From Patellaria atrata CBS 101060 (lineage: Eukaryota > Ascomycota > Dothideomycetes > Patellariales > Patellariaceae): a stretch of DNA of 64,000 nt. The notes under the pieces were generated by a model, which had not been told where the DNA came from, made no database searches, and saw only the letters and a program-made list of their open reading frames with translations. This document shows, piece by piece, positions 47,008-57,942 of this stretch. Positions within the stretch are counted from its first letter, which is position 1; each line of letters opens with the position of its first letter. A program made the position numbers and the translations under genes. The stretch is from the NCBI GenBank assembly GCA_010093705.1, contig MU006093.1, positions 699,912 to 763,911 of the forward strand, in the 5' to 3' direction.

Positions 47008-47274
47008 TGCGGGCAATAGGGAGGTGGATTTTTGAGCTGATGGTCCGAGGAGCGCTTTGACTATCGATGTCTGGATTATAACATATTGGAATGAACGTTT
47101 GATGTTGAAATTGAAGCTCAGAGCTAACCTCTGGAGAGGAAGTGTTCCGCCCCGCTCCGCTCCCATACCACCAAGGTCAACGTCTCTAGGTACCTCAGTG
47201 TTCTATAGGCTCGAAGAAGGCAAGCAAACTTGGTTTGGAGAGCCGAATGGGATTTTTTCAGGATCTTCTCGAAC
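47008..47274. promoter_or_regulatory. bidirectional promoter region, Dmac1-like gene and APM3
   Basis: 267 bp separate the two divergent ATGs, so they must share regulatory DNA. No TATA box was identified. Confidence 0.5.
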
Positions 47275-49019
47275 ATGGGCGCGATAGAGGCGCTGTACAT
47301 CTTTGATGAGCACAAGTATTTGACCTTCCGCCCCCTTCTATTTATATGCTATAGCTAATATCGTCCGCTAGTAACTCAATCTTACAGCACACATACAATG
47401 GCCACCCGGCCTCCGCCAAAGTTCTCCTCCCTCTGTACCTCGCCCAACCCGCACCCCGACCTTCTCTAACCTACCTCCCTAACATAAACCCTGCCACTCT
47501 CCTCTTCTCCATAATCCAAGACCGCCTCCTCTTCCTCTGTCCAACCTCCAAAGATATCGAACCCCTCCTCGTCCTCGAATTTCTCCACCGTGTCGCCGAT
47601 GTACTCGAAGATTTCCTCGGTTCGCCCCTTCTAGCTTCAAGGATCGAAGCTTCCTATGATGTCGTGGCTCAGTTGCTGGGCGAGATGTGTGACGCTAGCG
47701 CCATTGCTAACACCGAGCCCAACGCTCTACACGATCTCGTCGAGCCTCCTTCTAAGATAAACGAGCTGCTCAGGGGAGTCGGGTTACCTTCCTCCTCGCC
47801 CTCCCTTAACCCCTCAGGTTCGACCCCCTTCTCCCTGGGTAGTGGGCCCAGGCCTACAATACCGAGAGCCCCCCCGCCGACTCCAACGGTATTGTGGCGC
47901 AAGGCAAATGTCAGACATACAAGTAATGAACTATATGTCGATATAGTTGAAACCCTTTCTGTTCTCTCCGCACCCTCAGGCCGACCCCTTGCTGCTTTCG
48001 CTCACGGGACTATAGCTTTCACGGCCAAGGTATCAGGGGTGCCAAATCTGCTACTCAATCTCTCCGTGCCAGGGGGTATCCAGCATGTGCTCTCACTCCC
48101 AGTATTCCACCCTTGCGTAAGACTAGCACGCTGGCGCGAGAAGCCCGGTGAACTCTCCTTCATCCCTCCAGACGGACGCTTCGTGCTGGCCGGCTACGAA
48201 GTCGACCTACTAGGCCCAGACTACCTCGAAAACGCCACCAAGGCAGTAAGCGCAAAACCGCATCAGAAGCACAACGTCGCGCCCAATCTCAACCTTCCCG
48301 CGACAGCGGAGGTGCGCACAAATCTCGGTCATAGCGGTGCAGAATTCGAGGTCCGGCTCCTCCTCTCGAACTCTTTCACTTCTTCAGCTTCATCTAGTCT
48401 GGCTAGCTCACAGAGCTCCGCAGCGCGATCGGCCCCGAGACCAGCGTTTGGTATAGCTGCAGGGACCAGCGCGCAACCTACCGTTTCGGATATCACGGTC
48501 ACGGTTCCGCTGCCGCCGGCTGTGAGAAATTTGAGCGATATCCGTGCGAATAAAGGGGAGGCGCATTTTGCTCCTTCCGATGGGGCCGTGGAGTGGCGGA
48601 TCGCGAGCAAGGACGTTGCCGTCCTCGCAGCGAGCGGGCATGGGGCCGGTGGGGCGGCTGTTGCAACACTAAGGTGTACCGTCGTTGGACCTCTGAATGA
48701 TGATGAAGAGGGCATAGAGGAGATAGCTTGGGGAGAGACCTGGGAGTACCAGGATGATAAACCTTATCAGGCCCCTGGGGTGAAAGACGTAGGAGGGGAT
48801 AAGGGAAGGGATACGAGAAGGATGGGGAAAAACAGGATGCTAATGCCGAGCGCAGCAAGGGTGAGCTTTCAGGTAAAAGGCTGGTTGGCGAGCGGGATCC
48901 GAGTTGAGAGGTTGATAGTTGATACACAGACGAGTAGGGGGTTGGGGGCTGGTGTTAAGCCGTATACAGGAGCAAAGTATTTGACGGTTAGTGAGGGAGG
49001 TGTGGAGGTAAGGTGTTAG
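47275..49019 (+). CDS. APM3: AP-3 adaptor complex mu subunit
   Basis: The medium chain of AP-3, which sorts cargo from Golgi/endosomes to the vacuole. A 41-nt first exon (47275-47315) encodes MGAIEALYIFDEHN and joins through a 56-nt intron to 47372-49019, giving 562 aa. The joined start plus NSILQHTYNGHPASAKVLLP is the longin-like N-domain of fungal AP-3 mu. The linker is Pro/Ser-rich (about 150-185). From VLWRKANVRHTSNELYVDIVE the mu-homology domain begins, with KVSGVPNLLLNLS and HPCVRLARW, and it ends near YLTVSEGGVEV. The alternative acceptor 17 bases downstream breaks the frame. Confidence 0.9.
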
Positions 49020-49259
49020 AACTGGGTGATGCGAGGAATGGAAAGGTGTTTATATTTGAATGGCCAAGAACCTGATATCGAGAAATAAGCTACTTCACAT
49101 CCAATCTCATGACGCCAACGGATATAATTGATGCACACAAAATGAATATAATGCCGCTTGTTTCATTTCGACACCACAATCCCCACTTAACCTCTTTATC
49201 TTAACATATTTACACAAGCCTCACCCCATCTAAGCCGCCCCAGTATCCAATTGCCTGGT

Positions 49260-49634
49260 TTACGAGTTCTGAAGATCTCTGATCGCCTGTGCTCTTTCCT
49301 CTTCGATCTTTTGGTAGAATGCGTCGCGTTGACGGACAGTTGGGACGTGATAGCCGTACCACCAGCCGTAGCCAGCGCTGAGTCCGAGGCCTAGAGGGCA
49401 AGTGTCAGAAAAGTAAAGATTCCAGTAGAGAGTGTATTTGGGTTCCATGGAAGCGAGTTCCAAGGTATAATCCTATGGGGCTACAGGATTGGGTACGAAC
49501 CGCCAGCGACTGCAAGGTCCATAACGAGACCGCGGCGGAGCATCTGCGACGTGTTAGATCGAAGCTCGGAACGGCTTTTAGAGGCCAGGAGACGTCATTG
49601 GAGCACTTACGCCAGTGATGGGTTTGATGGGCAT
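49260..49634 (-). CDS. COX9: cytochrome c oxidase subunit VIIa (Cox9 type)
   Basis: A small single-span subunit of respiratory complex IV. Three tiny exons (49634-49611, 49543-49501, 49390-49260) with agreeing phases encode 65 aa: MPIKPITG, then MLRRGLVMDLAVAG, then a membrane helix and WWYGYHVPTVRQRDAFYQK. The size, the PITGMLRRG opening and the WWYGYHVP motif after the helix match fungal Cox9. A charged matrix or intermembrane-space tail (IEEERAQAIRDLQ) closes the protein. It lies head-to-head with TAF8. Confidence 0.9.
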
Positions 49635-49969
49635 TGTGAAAGAGTGTCTTGGATATGTTTGAGGGTTCAATGGGTTGAGTGGAGTGGTTCTGGTGGTGGA
49701 GTGATGCGTTGGGTCGTAGAGGTGAGGTCTGAATTTGAAGTTCGTCGGATCCGGGCAGCTTCCACGAACGCCAAGGCTGAAGGGCCGCATTCTTCAACGT
49801 GCATGGTCTTGCGGCTTCCTAACAATACACCACCTCACTTTATTTAGTGCTGGCTATTGTCTTGTCACGAATTCTCGCTCTCATTTCCACGTAATTTCTG
49901 ATGAGGGCTTACTACTGATAATATCTCTCTGGACCCTCGCCCTGGGAGCCGCTCAAATCTTGGAATGAT
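49635..49969. promoter_or_regulatory. divergent promoter region, COX9 and TAF8
   Basis: 335 bp between divergent ATGs. No named element could be assigned with confidence. Confidence 0.4.
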
Positions 49970-51160
49970 ATGGTAGGACTTCGATACGAGCCAGGAGCTC
50001 CCGCTGCGATGACCAACGGCACGCCGACAAAGCGATCTTTACCTGTGGATGGATCTACTGAGGGTTATAATGGAGCTCCAAGCTCGAAACGACGGAGATT
50101 GGTCAAGCACGGAATCAAGCACAAGCAGAACTTCGAAGAAGACCCTACAGAGAGGCCACAAGATGAAGCTTTCTTCCAGTCGCAGCTCCTTCGCGCGCTT
50201 TCCCTCAACCTCTCTGCTGTGGGATTTGATGGCGCAAAGCCGTCTGCGCTCGAGATGTTTAGGGGCGCAGTTGAAGAGTGTATGGATCTTCTCAGCGTGG
50301 TCTGAGTATGGCTTCACTGACTCTACACAGATATGGCCTCTTTCCTCTCCGACGTCACCCGGTCCATGCATACATGTCGCAGAACGACTCCTCTCCCCCA
50401 AGACTTTATCCACGCGCTCGCAACCCGGGAAATCACTCCCTCCTCACTATATCCCCACCTCGAACTCCCATTGCCACCTAGTATAGTCCAGCCGACAATA
50501 CCACCACCTCCTCCAACTGTTCCACCTCCAGATACGAGACGACTAGAAACTGTTTTAGGTAACGATCTAAGCGGAAAGGCAGAAAAGTCAACAAAGAATT
50601 TCATCCCTACCCATTTCCCTGCATTTCCCCCAAAACATACTTTTCACGCAACACCCGTGTTTGCGGCTCGCGAGACCGATCCGAGAAAGATCCGAGAGCT
50701 GGCGACGCAAGAGGGCATACTGGCCGAGCAAGCGCTGCGGAAGCTGATGGCGGCGCAGAAGAGTGGACTCCATGCACAGAGTAGCGAGAAGTTGGAGAAG
50801 GAGGGTAAGAGCAAGGAGTGGGAGCGAGGAGAGCAGATATGGGAGGCTGCCATGAAGTGTGTGATCAAAGAGGACGAGGAAGCGAAGAAAGCCGGAGGAT
50901 GGATTGGAGCTGAGGATGAGGATGAAGTTGGGGATGCGCACGGAGAGCAAGAGGATCAGAATGGAGATTTGGTTATCGATTTTGGTGGGATGGAGGGGAT
51001 GGATGATATGGATGATGTCCCTTTGGCGAAAAGACATGAAACGAAAAAGAAAAAGCCTGAAGATCAGGAGAGGGAGCTAGTTAAGGGGATGAGATGGGGA
51101 GAGGGTATTAGGGTCAATTATGAAAAGAGGTTTTGGAGAAAGAGTGCGCAGAAGGGATGA
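49970..51160 (+). CDS. TAF8: TFIID subunit Taf8
   Basis: Taf8 pairs with Taf10 through a histone fold in the TFIID general transcription factor. Two exons (49970-50279, 50331-51160) give 379 aa. The donor GTATGG inside GAGTGTATGG yields EEYMASFLSDV at the junction, the conserved form; other donors give stops. The histone fold spans about 65-145 (FFQSQLLRALSLNLSAVGFD ... PLPQDFIHAL). The Taf8 C-terminal motif lies at about 194-243 (FIPTHFPAFPPKHTFHATPV, then REL and LAEQALRKL). A Pro-rich linker and an acidic-then-basic tail flank it. The start could also be at 50,009 (MTNGTPTKR). Confidence 0.9.
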
Positions 51161-51445
51161 TAGAAACGGAAGATGAACTTTCTGTCTGATTTAATGATTG
51201 ATTGTCTCTGGATAAGGACATTTGTAGGATATGTTTAGCGTGGAGTTGGGTGCATGCCATTTACAGGAGTTTTTGGCGTATTACTCCAAACGTGGGAAAT
51301 GCTGCGTCGGGATTCAATGGTTAGAGCTTGCGTTGAGACTCATATACTCAAGTGTTAGAGTGATATCACAATTGATCGCTTTTATAAGTCCCACGTCGCA
51401 ATAACATTGTGCGTGAACCCGAACCTTAAACCTGTCGCCCAAACA

Positions 51446-51805
51446 TCAACTCTTCCCCACGCCCACTGCTAAATCTCCCTCCCAAGCCGTGGTCTCGACA
51501 GTCAATTTGCCGCACCTAACCAACATTAACAAGTTAAACGTCAACTCGTTTCGCAAAATTGGAATTTAAAGCGTGTGACTCAGCAAACCGAGCACCTACC
51601 GTCGAAATAACCGCACCACAGCTTCGCATATCACGACCGCGTTCGGGTTATCTTTTTCCGCCAAGTCGCAGTTGTACTGCACTAACTCGAGTAATTTACA
51701 TTCTGAGAGGGGGCCGGGCTGGGGTTTAAGGTATTTTCCGGTTGCGGAATAGGGGAGCTTTTTAGGGAGATCGGAGGACGGGAAGGGTTCGAGTGGGGGA
51801 GCCAT
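51446..51805 (-). CDS. SOM1: mitochondrial inner-membrane peptidase subunit Som1
   Basis: Two exons (51805-51600, 51515-51446) give 91 aa. The middle carries LSECKLLELVQYNCDL and the junction yields RLFRRCGKLTVETTAW. Together these are the conserved Cys pattern of Som1, a partner of the Imp1/Imp2 peptidase that trims sorting signals of intermembrane-space proteins. The Pro-rich N-terminus (MAPPLEPFPSSDLPKK) is usual for fungal members. It lies head-to-head, at only 113 bp, with the Xrcc2-like gene. Confidence 0.85.
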
Positions 51806-51918
51806 GTGTTGGGTTGATGGCAGTGAGTAAAGAGGGGTTTTTAAATGCTTGACGCGGAATCTAGAATAAGAGCTTGGGGCTATTTTAGAGTGTAGGATTG
51901 GAATTGGGGAAAAGCACG
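51806..51918. promoter_or_regulatory. very short bidirectional promoter, SOM1 and Xrcc2-like gene
   Basis: Only 113 bp separate the two divergent start codons. The transcription starts of the two genes must lie within or across this interval. Confidence 0.5.
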
Positions 51919-53265
51919 ATGAACGCGGAGGAGCTGGGAAGAAGATTGTTAGGTGAGGTTGAGGAAGCTGGGATGGAAGAGGTGAGTGCGGATTTGATAG
52001 TCATATTTCGCTATCTTCAGATACGATTACAACACATCAATGTCTCCTTCTAATCGTACAATATATCCCTCTGGCTCCTTTGTTATACGCTGAACGGATA
52101 TCTCGTATAGATCCTCACCTCCCTGCGCTTCCTCGCCTCACCCTTCCCCCATTCCTCCTTTGACATCCCCTCTCTCGACCGCCTTCTTGCATCTGCACAA
52201 GCTCCTCCTGGGCCTCAGGTTCAGCAAGCTCAAGCGCCAGGGCCCTGTAGCTCACCCACCCGTCCAAGCACCGTCATCATACCATCCCATTCTCTCCCGA
52301 AAACTAAAGCCAAACCTCCAATTATCGAACTCACCTCGACGGCCCCCGGTTCAGGGAAGACACAACTCCTGTACTTCATTACGGCACTCGCGACTCTCCC
52401 TCCACTTGCTCTGTCTGGGATCTCTCTGTATGGGAAGTCGGCTGCCGTGGTGGTGATCGATACCGATGGTCACTTTTCCGTCCCGCGGTTGGTAGAAGTT
52501 ATGAAAGCGCATATATCGCGCTGTAAATCTTCCTCTCAGCCACATTCCCGCCCAGCCTCCTCCAGAAGTAATGAAGGAACTAGGTCTATCGGCCGCTTCG
52601 ACATGATGAGAATGATAAAGGAAGCATTGACCCACGTCCACATCTTCCGCGTTACCTCACCATCATCCCTTCTCGCGACAATAGAGTCCCTATCAACATA
52701 CCTCTTTGACACGAACGCACACCACTCCGGCAACCGCGCTGTCCATTCAATAATTCTTGACAGCGTAACAGCATTCCACTACCTCCTTCCTCCGATTCAA
52801 CCATCCCACACAACAAACGAGAGCACCCCCAAACTTACATCCGCACAGTTCTACCAGTCTGTCCTCTCTGCCCTTAAGACAGTACAACAAACGTTCTCCT
52901 GCAACATCCTGTATACATCCGTCTCCCTTCCTCCTGCAAGGCCGTCCAACACAACCAATTCTACACCCTCCCACATACCGGCTAATCTACCAAGGTCGCT
53001 GCTCCCGATTTCTTGGTACGCGTTCCCGACGCTCCGGCTCCTTTTAGCAAGAGAGAATGTGCCGCCTGTCGCGCCAGCGATGAGCGTGCAAGAGGCGCGG
53101 AGGGATAGAGATGCGAGGCAGAGTGTCGTAGAACGAGGTGGGTTTGGGATGATAGCATTGAGTGCTGGGAGGGGGGAATTAGGGGAGAGCGTGGGATTTT
53201 ACGTCAGGGGTGAGGAGGGTGTTGTGTTTGAGGAAGACGGAACGGAGGAAGCGGAGATTTCTTGA
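51919..53265 (+). CDS. Rad51-paralogue ATPase, Xrcc2-like
   Basis: A RecA-fold protein of homologous recombination. Two exons (51919-51981, 52111-53265) give 405 aa in phase 0. The short first exon encodes MNAEELGRRLLGEVEEAGME. Walker A is TAPGSGKTQ with K104. VVVIDTDGHFSVPRLVEVMK follows, and Walker B is HSIILDSVTAF (D238). There is no N-terminal HhH domain, which fits Xrcc2 rather than Rad51 or Rad55/57. The C-terminus from about 320 is Arg/Glu-rich with Gly loops and is poorly conserved in appearance. Fungal Xrcc2-like proteins are described as Rad51-like family members. The exact orthology is inference. Confidence 0.8.
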
Positions 53266-54285
53266 TGCACAGCTCATATCTTAGATGGATCTCGACGAGC
53301 TGACGAAGTGATCATACACAGGTCCTCGCGGCTGAGATTTGGGGTCATATTAGACCTTTACCATTAGATTGTGAAATGTTTATCTCAATGCCGAATTCTG
53401 TGAGCTGGTATAGCTCAGGGATATAGCTCTTGTCGTACCTTATGTCCTGTGCCAACCAGGGATTTCCGTTATAAAGAGAGAGATAACAGTGAGCAAAAAA
53501 GGACCATAACATTGATACCAGGTCAATGCACCTTCAATGGTAGAAACCCCACCCCGCACGATATGTCCATTTGAACTATCAATACCGGTACTAACAAAGT
53601 GACGAAACATATGCATAATAGGAGAGAGCATAAAGACAGAGGGAATATTGTACCATAGTGGAAAGTTGGAGCCGCAAATTACTGCACATCCTAGGTACAT
53701 CAATACAGACGTCAAAGGAAAGAATCGTGGGTGCTCGCACATTGTGTATGAGAGGTGCGGGGTGGAATTTGGGGACGGATGAGAAATGGCTAATGGGTAA
53801 TACATCCGAGACCTTTCTCCCCAGCGGAAGGTCGCGGCTTAAGTAAGATTCCCGGTATGGCCGGTTCCTATTCTTGGGTTGAGGGAGATTCCAATCTTTG
53901 CAAGATCAAAAGGATTCAGGCGGGTTGACGGTATGCATCGTCCTCAAGTCTTAAGAGAGAATCGCTGAAATAAGGAGTCGTGGGAGTGAGAACCGTTGGG
54001 GATCAGACGCGACGCGAATCCATGCACAACACCTAGAACTACTTTTGTATTAGCGTCTGACGAACAGAGACATACGACAAGGCTTCCCCGGATTCTTGTA
54101 TACATCATCGCATCTTTACTTGTTGTATATCGTTACTTACTTCTCTATTGTCATTATTCGTAGCTTTGACGTTGAAGATATGCATCTCCTGTATGGATGA
54201 GAGGTTAGAACCATCCGAAACGTAATATCACTGAGGAAGGGAACCTCAACGACCTGATGGTGATTCCTGTAAACCTTCGGTGACG
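53266..54285. other. intergenic, one unsupported membrane-like ORF
   Basis: About 1 kb. A minus-strand ATG frame of 121 codons (53,440-53,805) has two hydrophobic stretches but no splice partner, no family resemblance and ordinary intergenic composition. It is treated as chance. The right part is the promoter of the Zn2Cys6 gene. Confidence 0.4.
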
Positions 54286-56590
54286 ATGGAAGCCTCCGGG
54301 AAGTCGAAGCGTAAAGAAGGCGAAGAAGCGGAAGAGTTGGAGAATGAATTGAACCCTGCTAGAAATTATCCTCGCAAGAGGGTTGCAGTTGCAGTAAGCT
54401 CCACTCATCTTTTCTAAATTATTCACCTGATGAACGGACACTTACTCCTTCTACGCGGCATGTCAATAGTGCGAAGTCTGCCGCCTCCGTAAAACAAAGT
54501 GCGACGCAAAGCGACCTTGCAGCTTTTGCACAGAAGCTGGTATAGAATGTGTCTACCGCGGACAGAACTCACCGCAAACGTAAGTCTCATTGGTCCGCAT
54601 TCTGGCTGGGATTTCAGGCCCCTGAGTAAGTGTACAGTCAATCGGCTGCTTCAGACATTCTTGCACGGATAGAAGATCGTCTCGCTCGCCTAGAGGATTT
54701 TCTCAATCCGTCAAAAGCGGATACAGTCAGCACACCAGGATCTATAGGGAGGCAGCAGTCCATAGAAAATCACTCCTTACCTTCCCGAGCTAGGAACCCT
54801 CTAGTCGATGAACGACGTAACTACCACCAGCAAAGCGTTGCGACGACGTATAACTTCTCTTTTCGCCAAACTGCGGGTGAAGCAGTGACACCAAGGCCCT
54901 CATTAACGAGCTTTCAGAGCCCCTTTTACCTCCAATTTGAAAGCTGGGATGATACAGAACGTTTTTATGACGACGAACTGACTGCTGAGGAGCACATGTA
55001 TGAAACTATTGAAGCTTACCACTCTCAGCCGCTGAACTTGACACCAAGAGACGCGTGGAAGCTTCAACAAACCTTTGTAACAACCTTCCTTCAGTGGATG
55101 CCCCTGTTAGACCTTGAACATTTTGTCGAGCATGTACGGATTGCGGCAGCAAGAGATTTCTCAGAAAACAATAGATCCAACTGTTTAACCATGTTTGCAT
55201 TCGCTATCGCGATGGTGTCTCAAGATCAAGAAACCAAGTTTCATGATCCAATACAAATGGAGTTTCTACCTGGACTGGACTATTTTTCTCGAGGTTGTCA
55301 AATACTGCAAAGGCTAACCCCGAGGAGCAGACGTGATATTGACATACTCCAATGCAGGCTGCTTCAGGGGTAAGTCAGCGTTCATTGTACAGTACAGCCT
55401 CAGTATGCTTACTGAGCTCACAGTTGTTACTTCCAGTTCGCAATACGTCCATTGCTTGGTTGGGATACGATCACAGAACTCGCAAGGGATTTAATGCATA
55501 GTATGATTATCAGAGTCCCTTGATCGGCGTTGTGCTGAGTACTGCAAGTTTTGTCCTCTAGCCATTACAAAAGTATGCCGAGAGCGAAACAAGAGAGTTT
55601 TCACAGAGTCTTCTGGGCGTGCTCGATAATTACGCAGTATGATACCCTGGACGTATCCCCAAGCATAAGATGTACCCTTGTTGACGATTGAACAAGTGAA
55701 CTAGAAGCAATCTTAAAAACGCAACCTACTGGGCTACGACAATTCCACGAAGTCGTTCCGCTTCCACTGACAGATAATGAAGAAGAAGGATTTTATTATT
55801 TTTTCGCCCAGGCAAGTTTACGGAGGCTTCTAACTGAAACACTTGATGTAGTAGGATATCGCGGTATGCTCCAACCTTTTGAGACGTCTGTCCTATTATG
55901 TTGATGATTGAGTTAGTTGGGCAAGTTATATATGCCCCGGTCGTCACAGCGGAGCTTCGCAAACAAGCATCAGAATGGTACGACCATTTACCTCCGGCTA
56001 TTAAGTTTCCAATCAACTCATCTCCGTTGTTCGACTTCCGAAAAGCCTTTTTGCGCATTCAATACGTTGCTTTACACACTGTAATTCTTTGGCCTTCTTT
56101 GTTGAAATTCCTGGAAAATCTTGCCCCGAGGAATTCTGATCATGCTCCTATGAGCGAATCTCAACTGCGTAGTGCTGAAAAGGAGGCCCGCGACTGTCTT
56201 GACTACGTCGTATTAGTCTGTGACCAAGCAGAAGAGGTTTTGATGCGCCGGCACCTTGGTCTACAAATGTGTTTATATGTGTAAGTATCTTCATTACCGT
56301 CTGTTTATCTACATAATCTAACATCCAATCACAGGATCTACGCAAATTTATGTATGCTCCTTGTCACTTATAAAGTGCATGGCCTTGGCTTCATTCCGCA
56401 TACTCGAAGCGATACCCATATAAGGAAGGTATTCAACGTTATGCGAGGATGGGAACATCTTTCCATTGTACGTCGAGCTCTAGAGCGAACCAGAGCTCAA
56501 ATGCAGCGAGCACAAATACCAACCGATGATTATATTGCTCAATCACCGTCGGATATCATGATCTTTGATAGTCACCGCGGCATGACGTGA
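54286..56590 (+). CDS. Zn2Cys6 transcription factor with fungal-specific middle domain
   Basis: A nuclear regulator of the Gal4 class. Eight exons with agreeing phases (54286-54393, 54470-54579, 54638-55369, 55424-55500, 55549-55636, 55697-55863, 55917-56280, 56335-56590) give 633 aa. The binuclear cluster starts at residue 37: CEVCRLRKTKCDAKRPCSFC then six residues and C (spacing 2-6-5-2-6). A coiled coil (SDILARIEDRLARLEDFL) follows, then the fungal transcription-factor domain (LLQGCYFQFAIRPLLGW, FHRVFWACSIITH, VVPLPLTDNEEEGFYYFFAQ). Reading straight through exon 5 meets stops; the intron at 55,637-55,696 removes them. Seven introns is the second-highest count in the window. It sits 1.35 kb upstream of an MFS transporter on the same strand and could regulate it. 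Confidence 0.85.
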
Positions 56591-57942
56591 ATCAGAGTTG
56601 GAGTTTTGCTCGGTCACTATCTTGTGGAGTAAATTCCTTTGAAAGCATACTGCGAACAGTACAAGTTTTAATCCTAAGCGATCAAGCATTATTATGCAAA
56701 GGTCTACTTCCTGGAGGCATATGACACACGCCACGACGACGCCCTAACCGTATGGTTGGGCCTCATAAGACCGAGCTGTCGGTACGTTAATTCACTTTTA
56801 ACAGTACTCACAATATGAATAATCTGATGAAAGCTTTAGTAAATACAAGAATATGCTCCTTTCTCTTCCCAGAATAATCCAAATATCAGCTTCAGTCTAT
56901 TGTTTCTGCCACAGGCGTTATCTACAGCCCATACGACTCTCGTATTCCTAAAAGAAGGAACGGCTCAGTTGAGCTTACTCCTGCTGAGCTGCTTGACGAA
57001 TGACGCTAAATTCCTCAATTTTCAAAAATACCATAAGGTTGACGTTGAATGGGAGACAGAAGCTAGTTTCGAGCGTCCTATATTCGTCGTATTTCCTTCG
57101 ACCGTATCCATACTGAGGGATTGTGTGCTCCCTTGTGCAGATAATTGCGTCTTCGATATGCTGTACAGTACATGTTTCACAGCTTTTAAGGATGTAGAAC
57201 GAATGTGCAGCAGTTACTACTATCAATTAAAAGGTTCTACATGTATATAATTTGGGCAATGGTACCACCAATTTCTCAGCGACAGTGCTCAAGCAAACCC
57301 ACAGGTATTTGGGAACAATTCAAAAAAGTACAAACGAATGATGAAGATCTATTCTGATATAGCGGTTGTTATGAATTTGCAACTATCAATCTTGTGGAGA
57401 TGTCCTTCCCCAGATTATCCCCCGGATATCATCATCCGGTTGTCGGTCTCACTAAGGTTTGTTTCTCCACAATCCACTATACTACTATCAGAAGTAACTC
57501 ACTCGCTTCAGTCTCAATTAATGATACTAACGAAACAAGTTCCATAAGTCAGTTACCCCAGATCGTCATATAATTCTCCGACCCCGAACATACGCGGTGT
57601 ATCGCAAAATCCAGACCATACATGCTCCTCACGTATTATCCAGTGCCGTCAAACATAATAGTCTTGAATCAGACTCCCGATGTTCTGGGTTTTGACAAGG
57701 CCTAGATCTACGGTTCAACTGCTCTCCGTAGCTCCGGGTTCTTGGGTGTGGGCCTTAAGAGATCAATTGCATTGGTAGCACGTTTTTCATCATGGATCTC
57801 AGTACGACACGCGAAGAGACATGCAAGTCATAAAGCGCGTTCATTCCTCTCTCGATTCCGAAGTTCTATTCCTTTCTCTTTACACCACCTTCCCTCCCAC
57901 CCCTTATTGCCAATCGTTTCATTGGCCCACAATTGATTCAAA
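56591..57942. other. intergenic, promoter of the MFS gene
   Basis: 1.35 kb without a supportable gene. A 116-codon plus-strand frame at 56,900-57,250 has no motif. A CGG-type pair suitable for a Zn2Cys6 factor was not clearly seen. The last 100 bp before the ATG are CT-rich, as expected for a transcription start region. Confidence 0.4.

Noticed and set aside
53440-53805. 121-codon minus-strand frame with two hydrophobic stretches
   Set aside because: No family resemblance, no splice partner, and composition like the surrounding intergenic DNA. Hydrophobic runs are common by chance in A/T-rich antisense frames.
55623-55700. Apparent nonsense codon (TGA) in the Zn2Cys6 regulator
   Set aside because: An intron from 55,637 (GTATGA) to 55,696 (CAAG) removes it and restores a family-like junction, so the gene is not disabled there.
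56900-57250. 116-codon plus-strand frame before the MFS gene
   Set aside because: No motif, no start context and no splice sites leading to another exon. It lies in promoter-like DNA.
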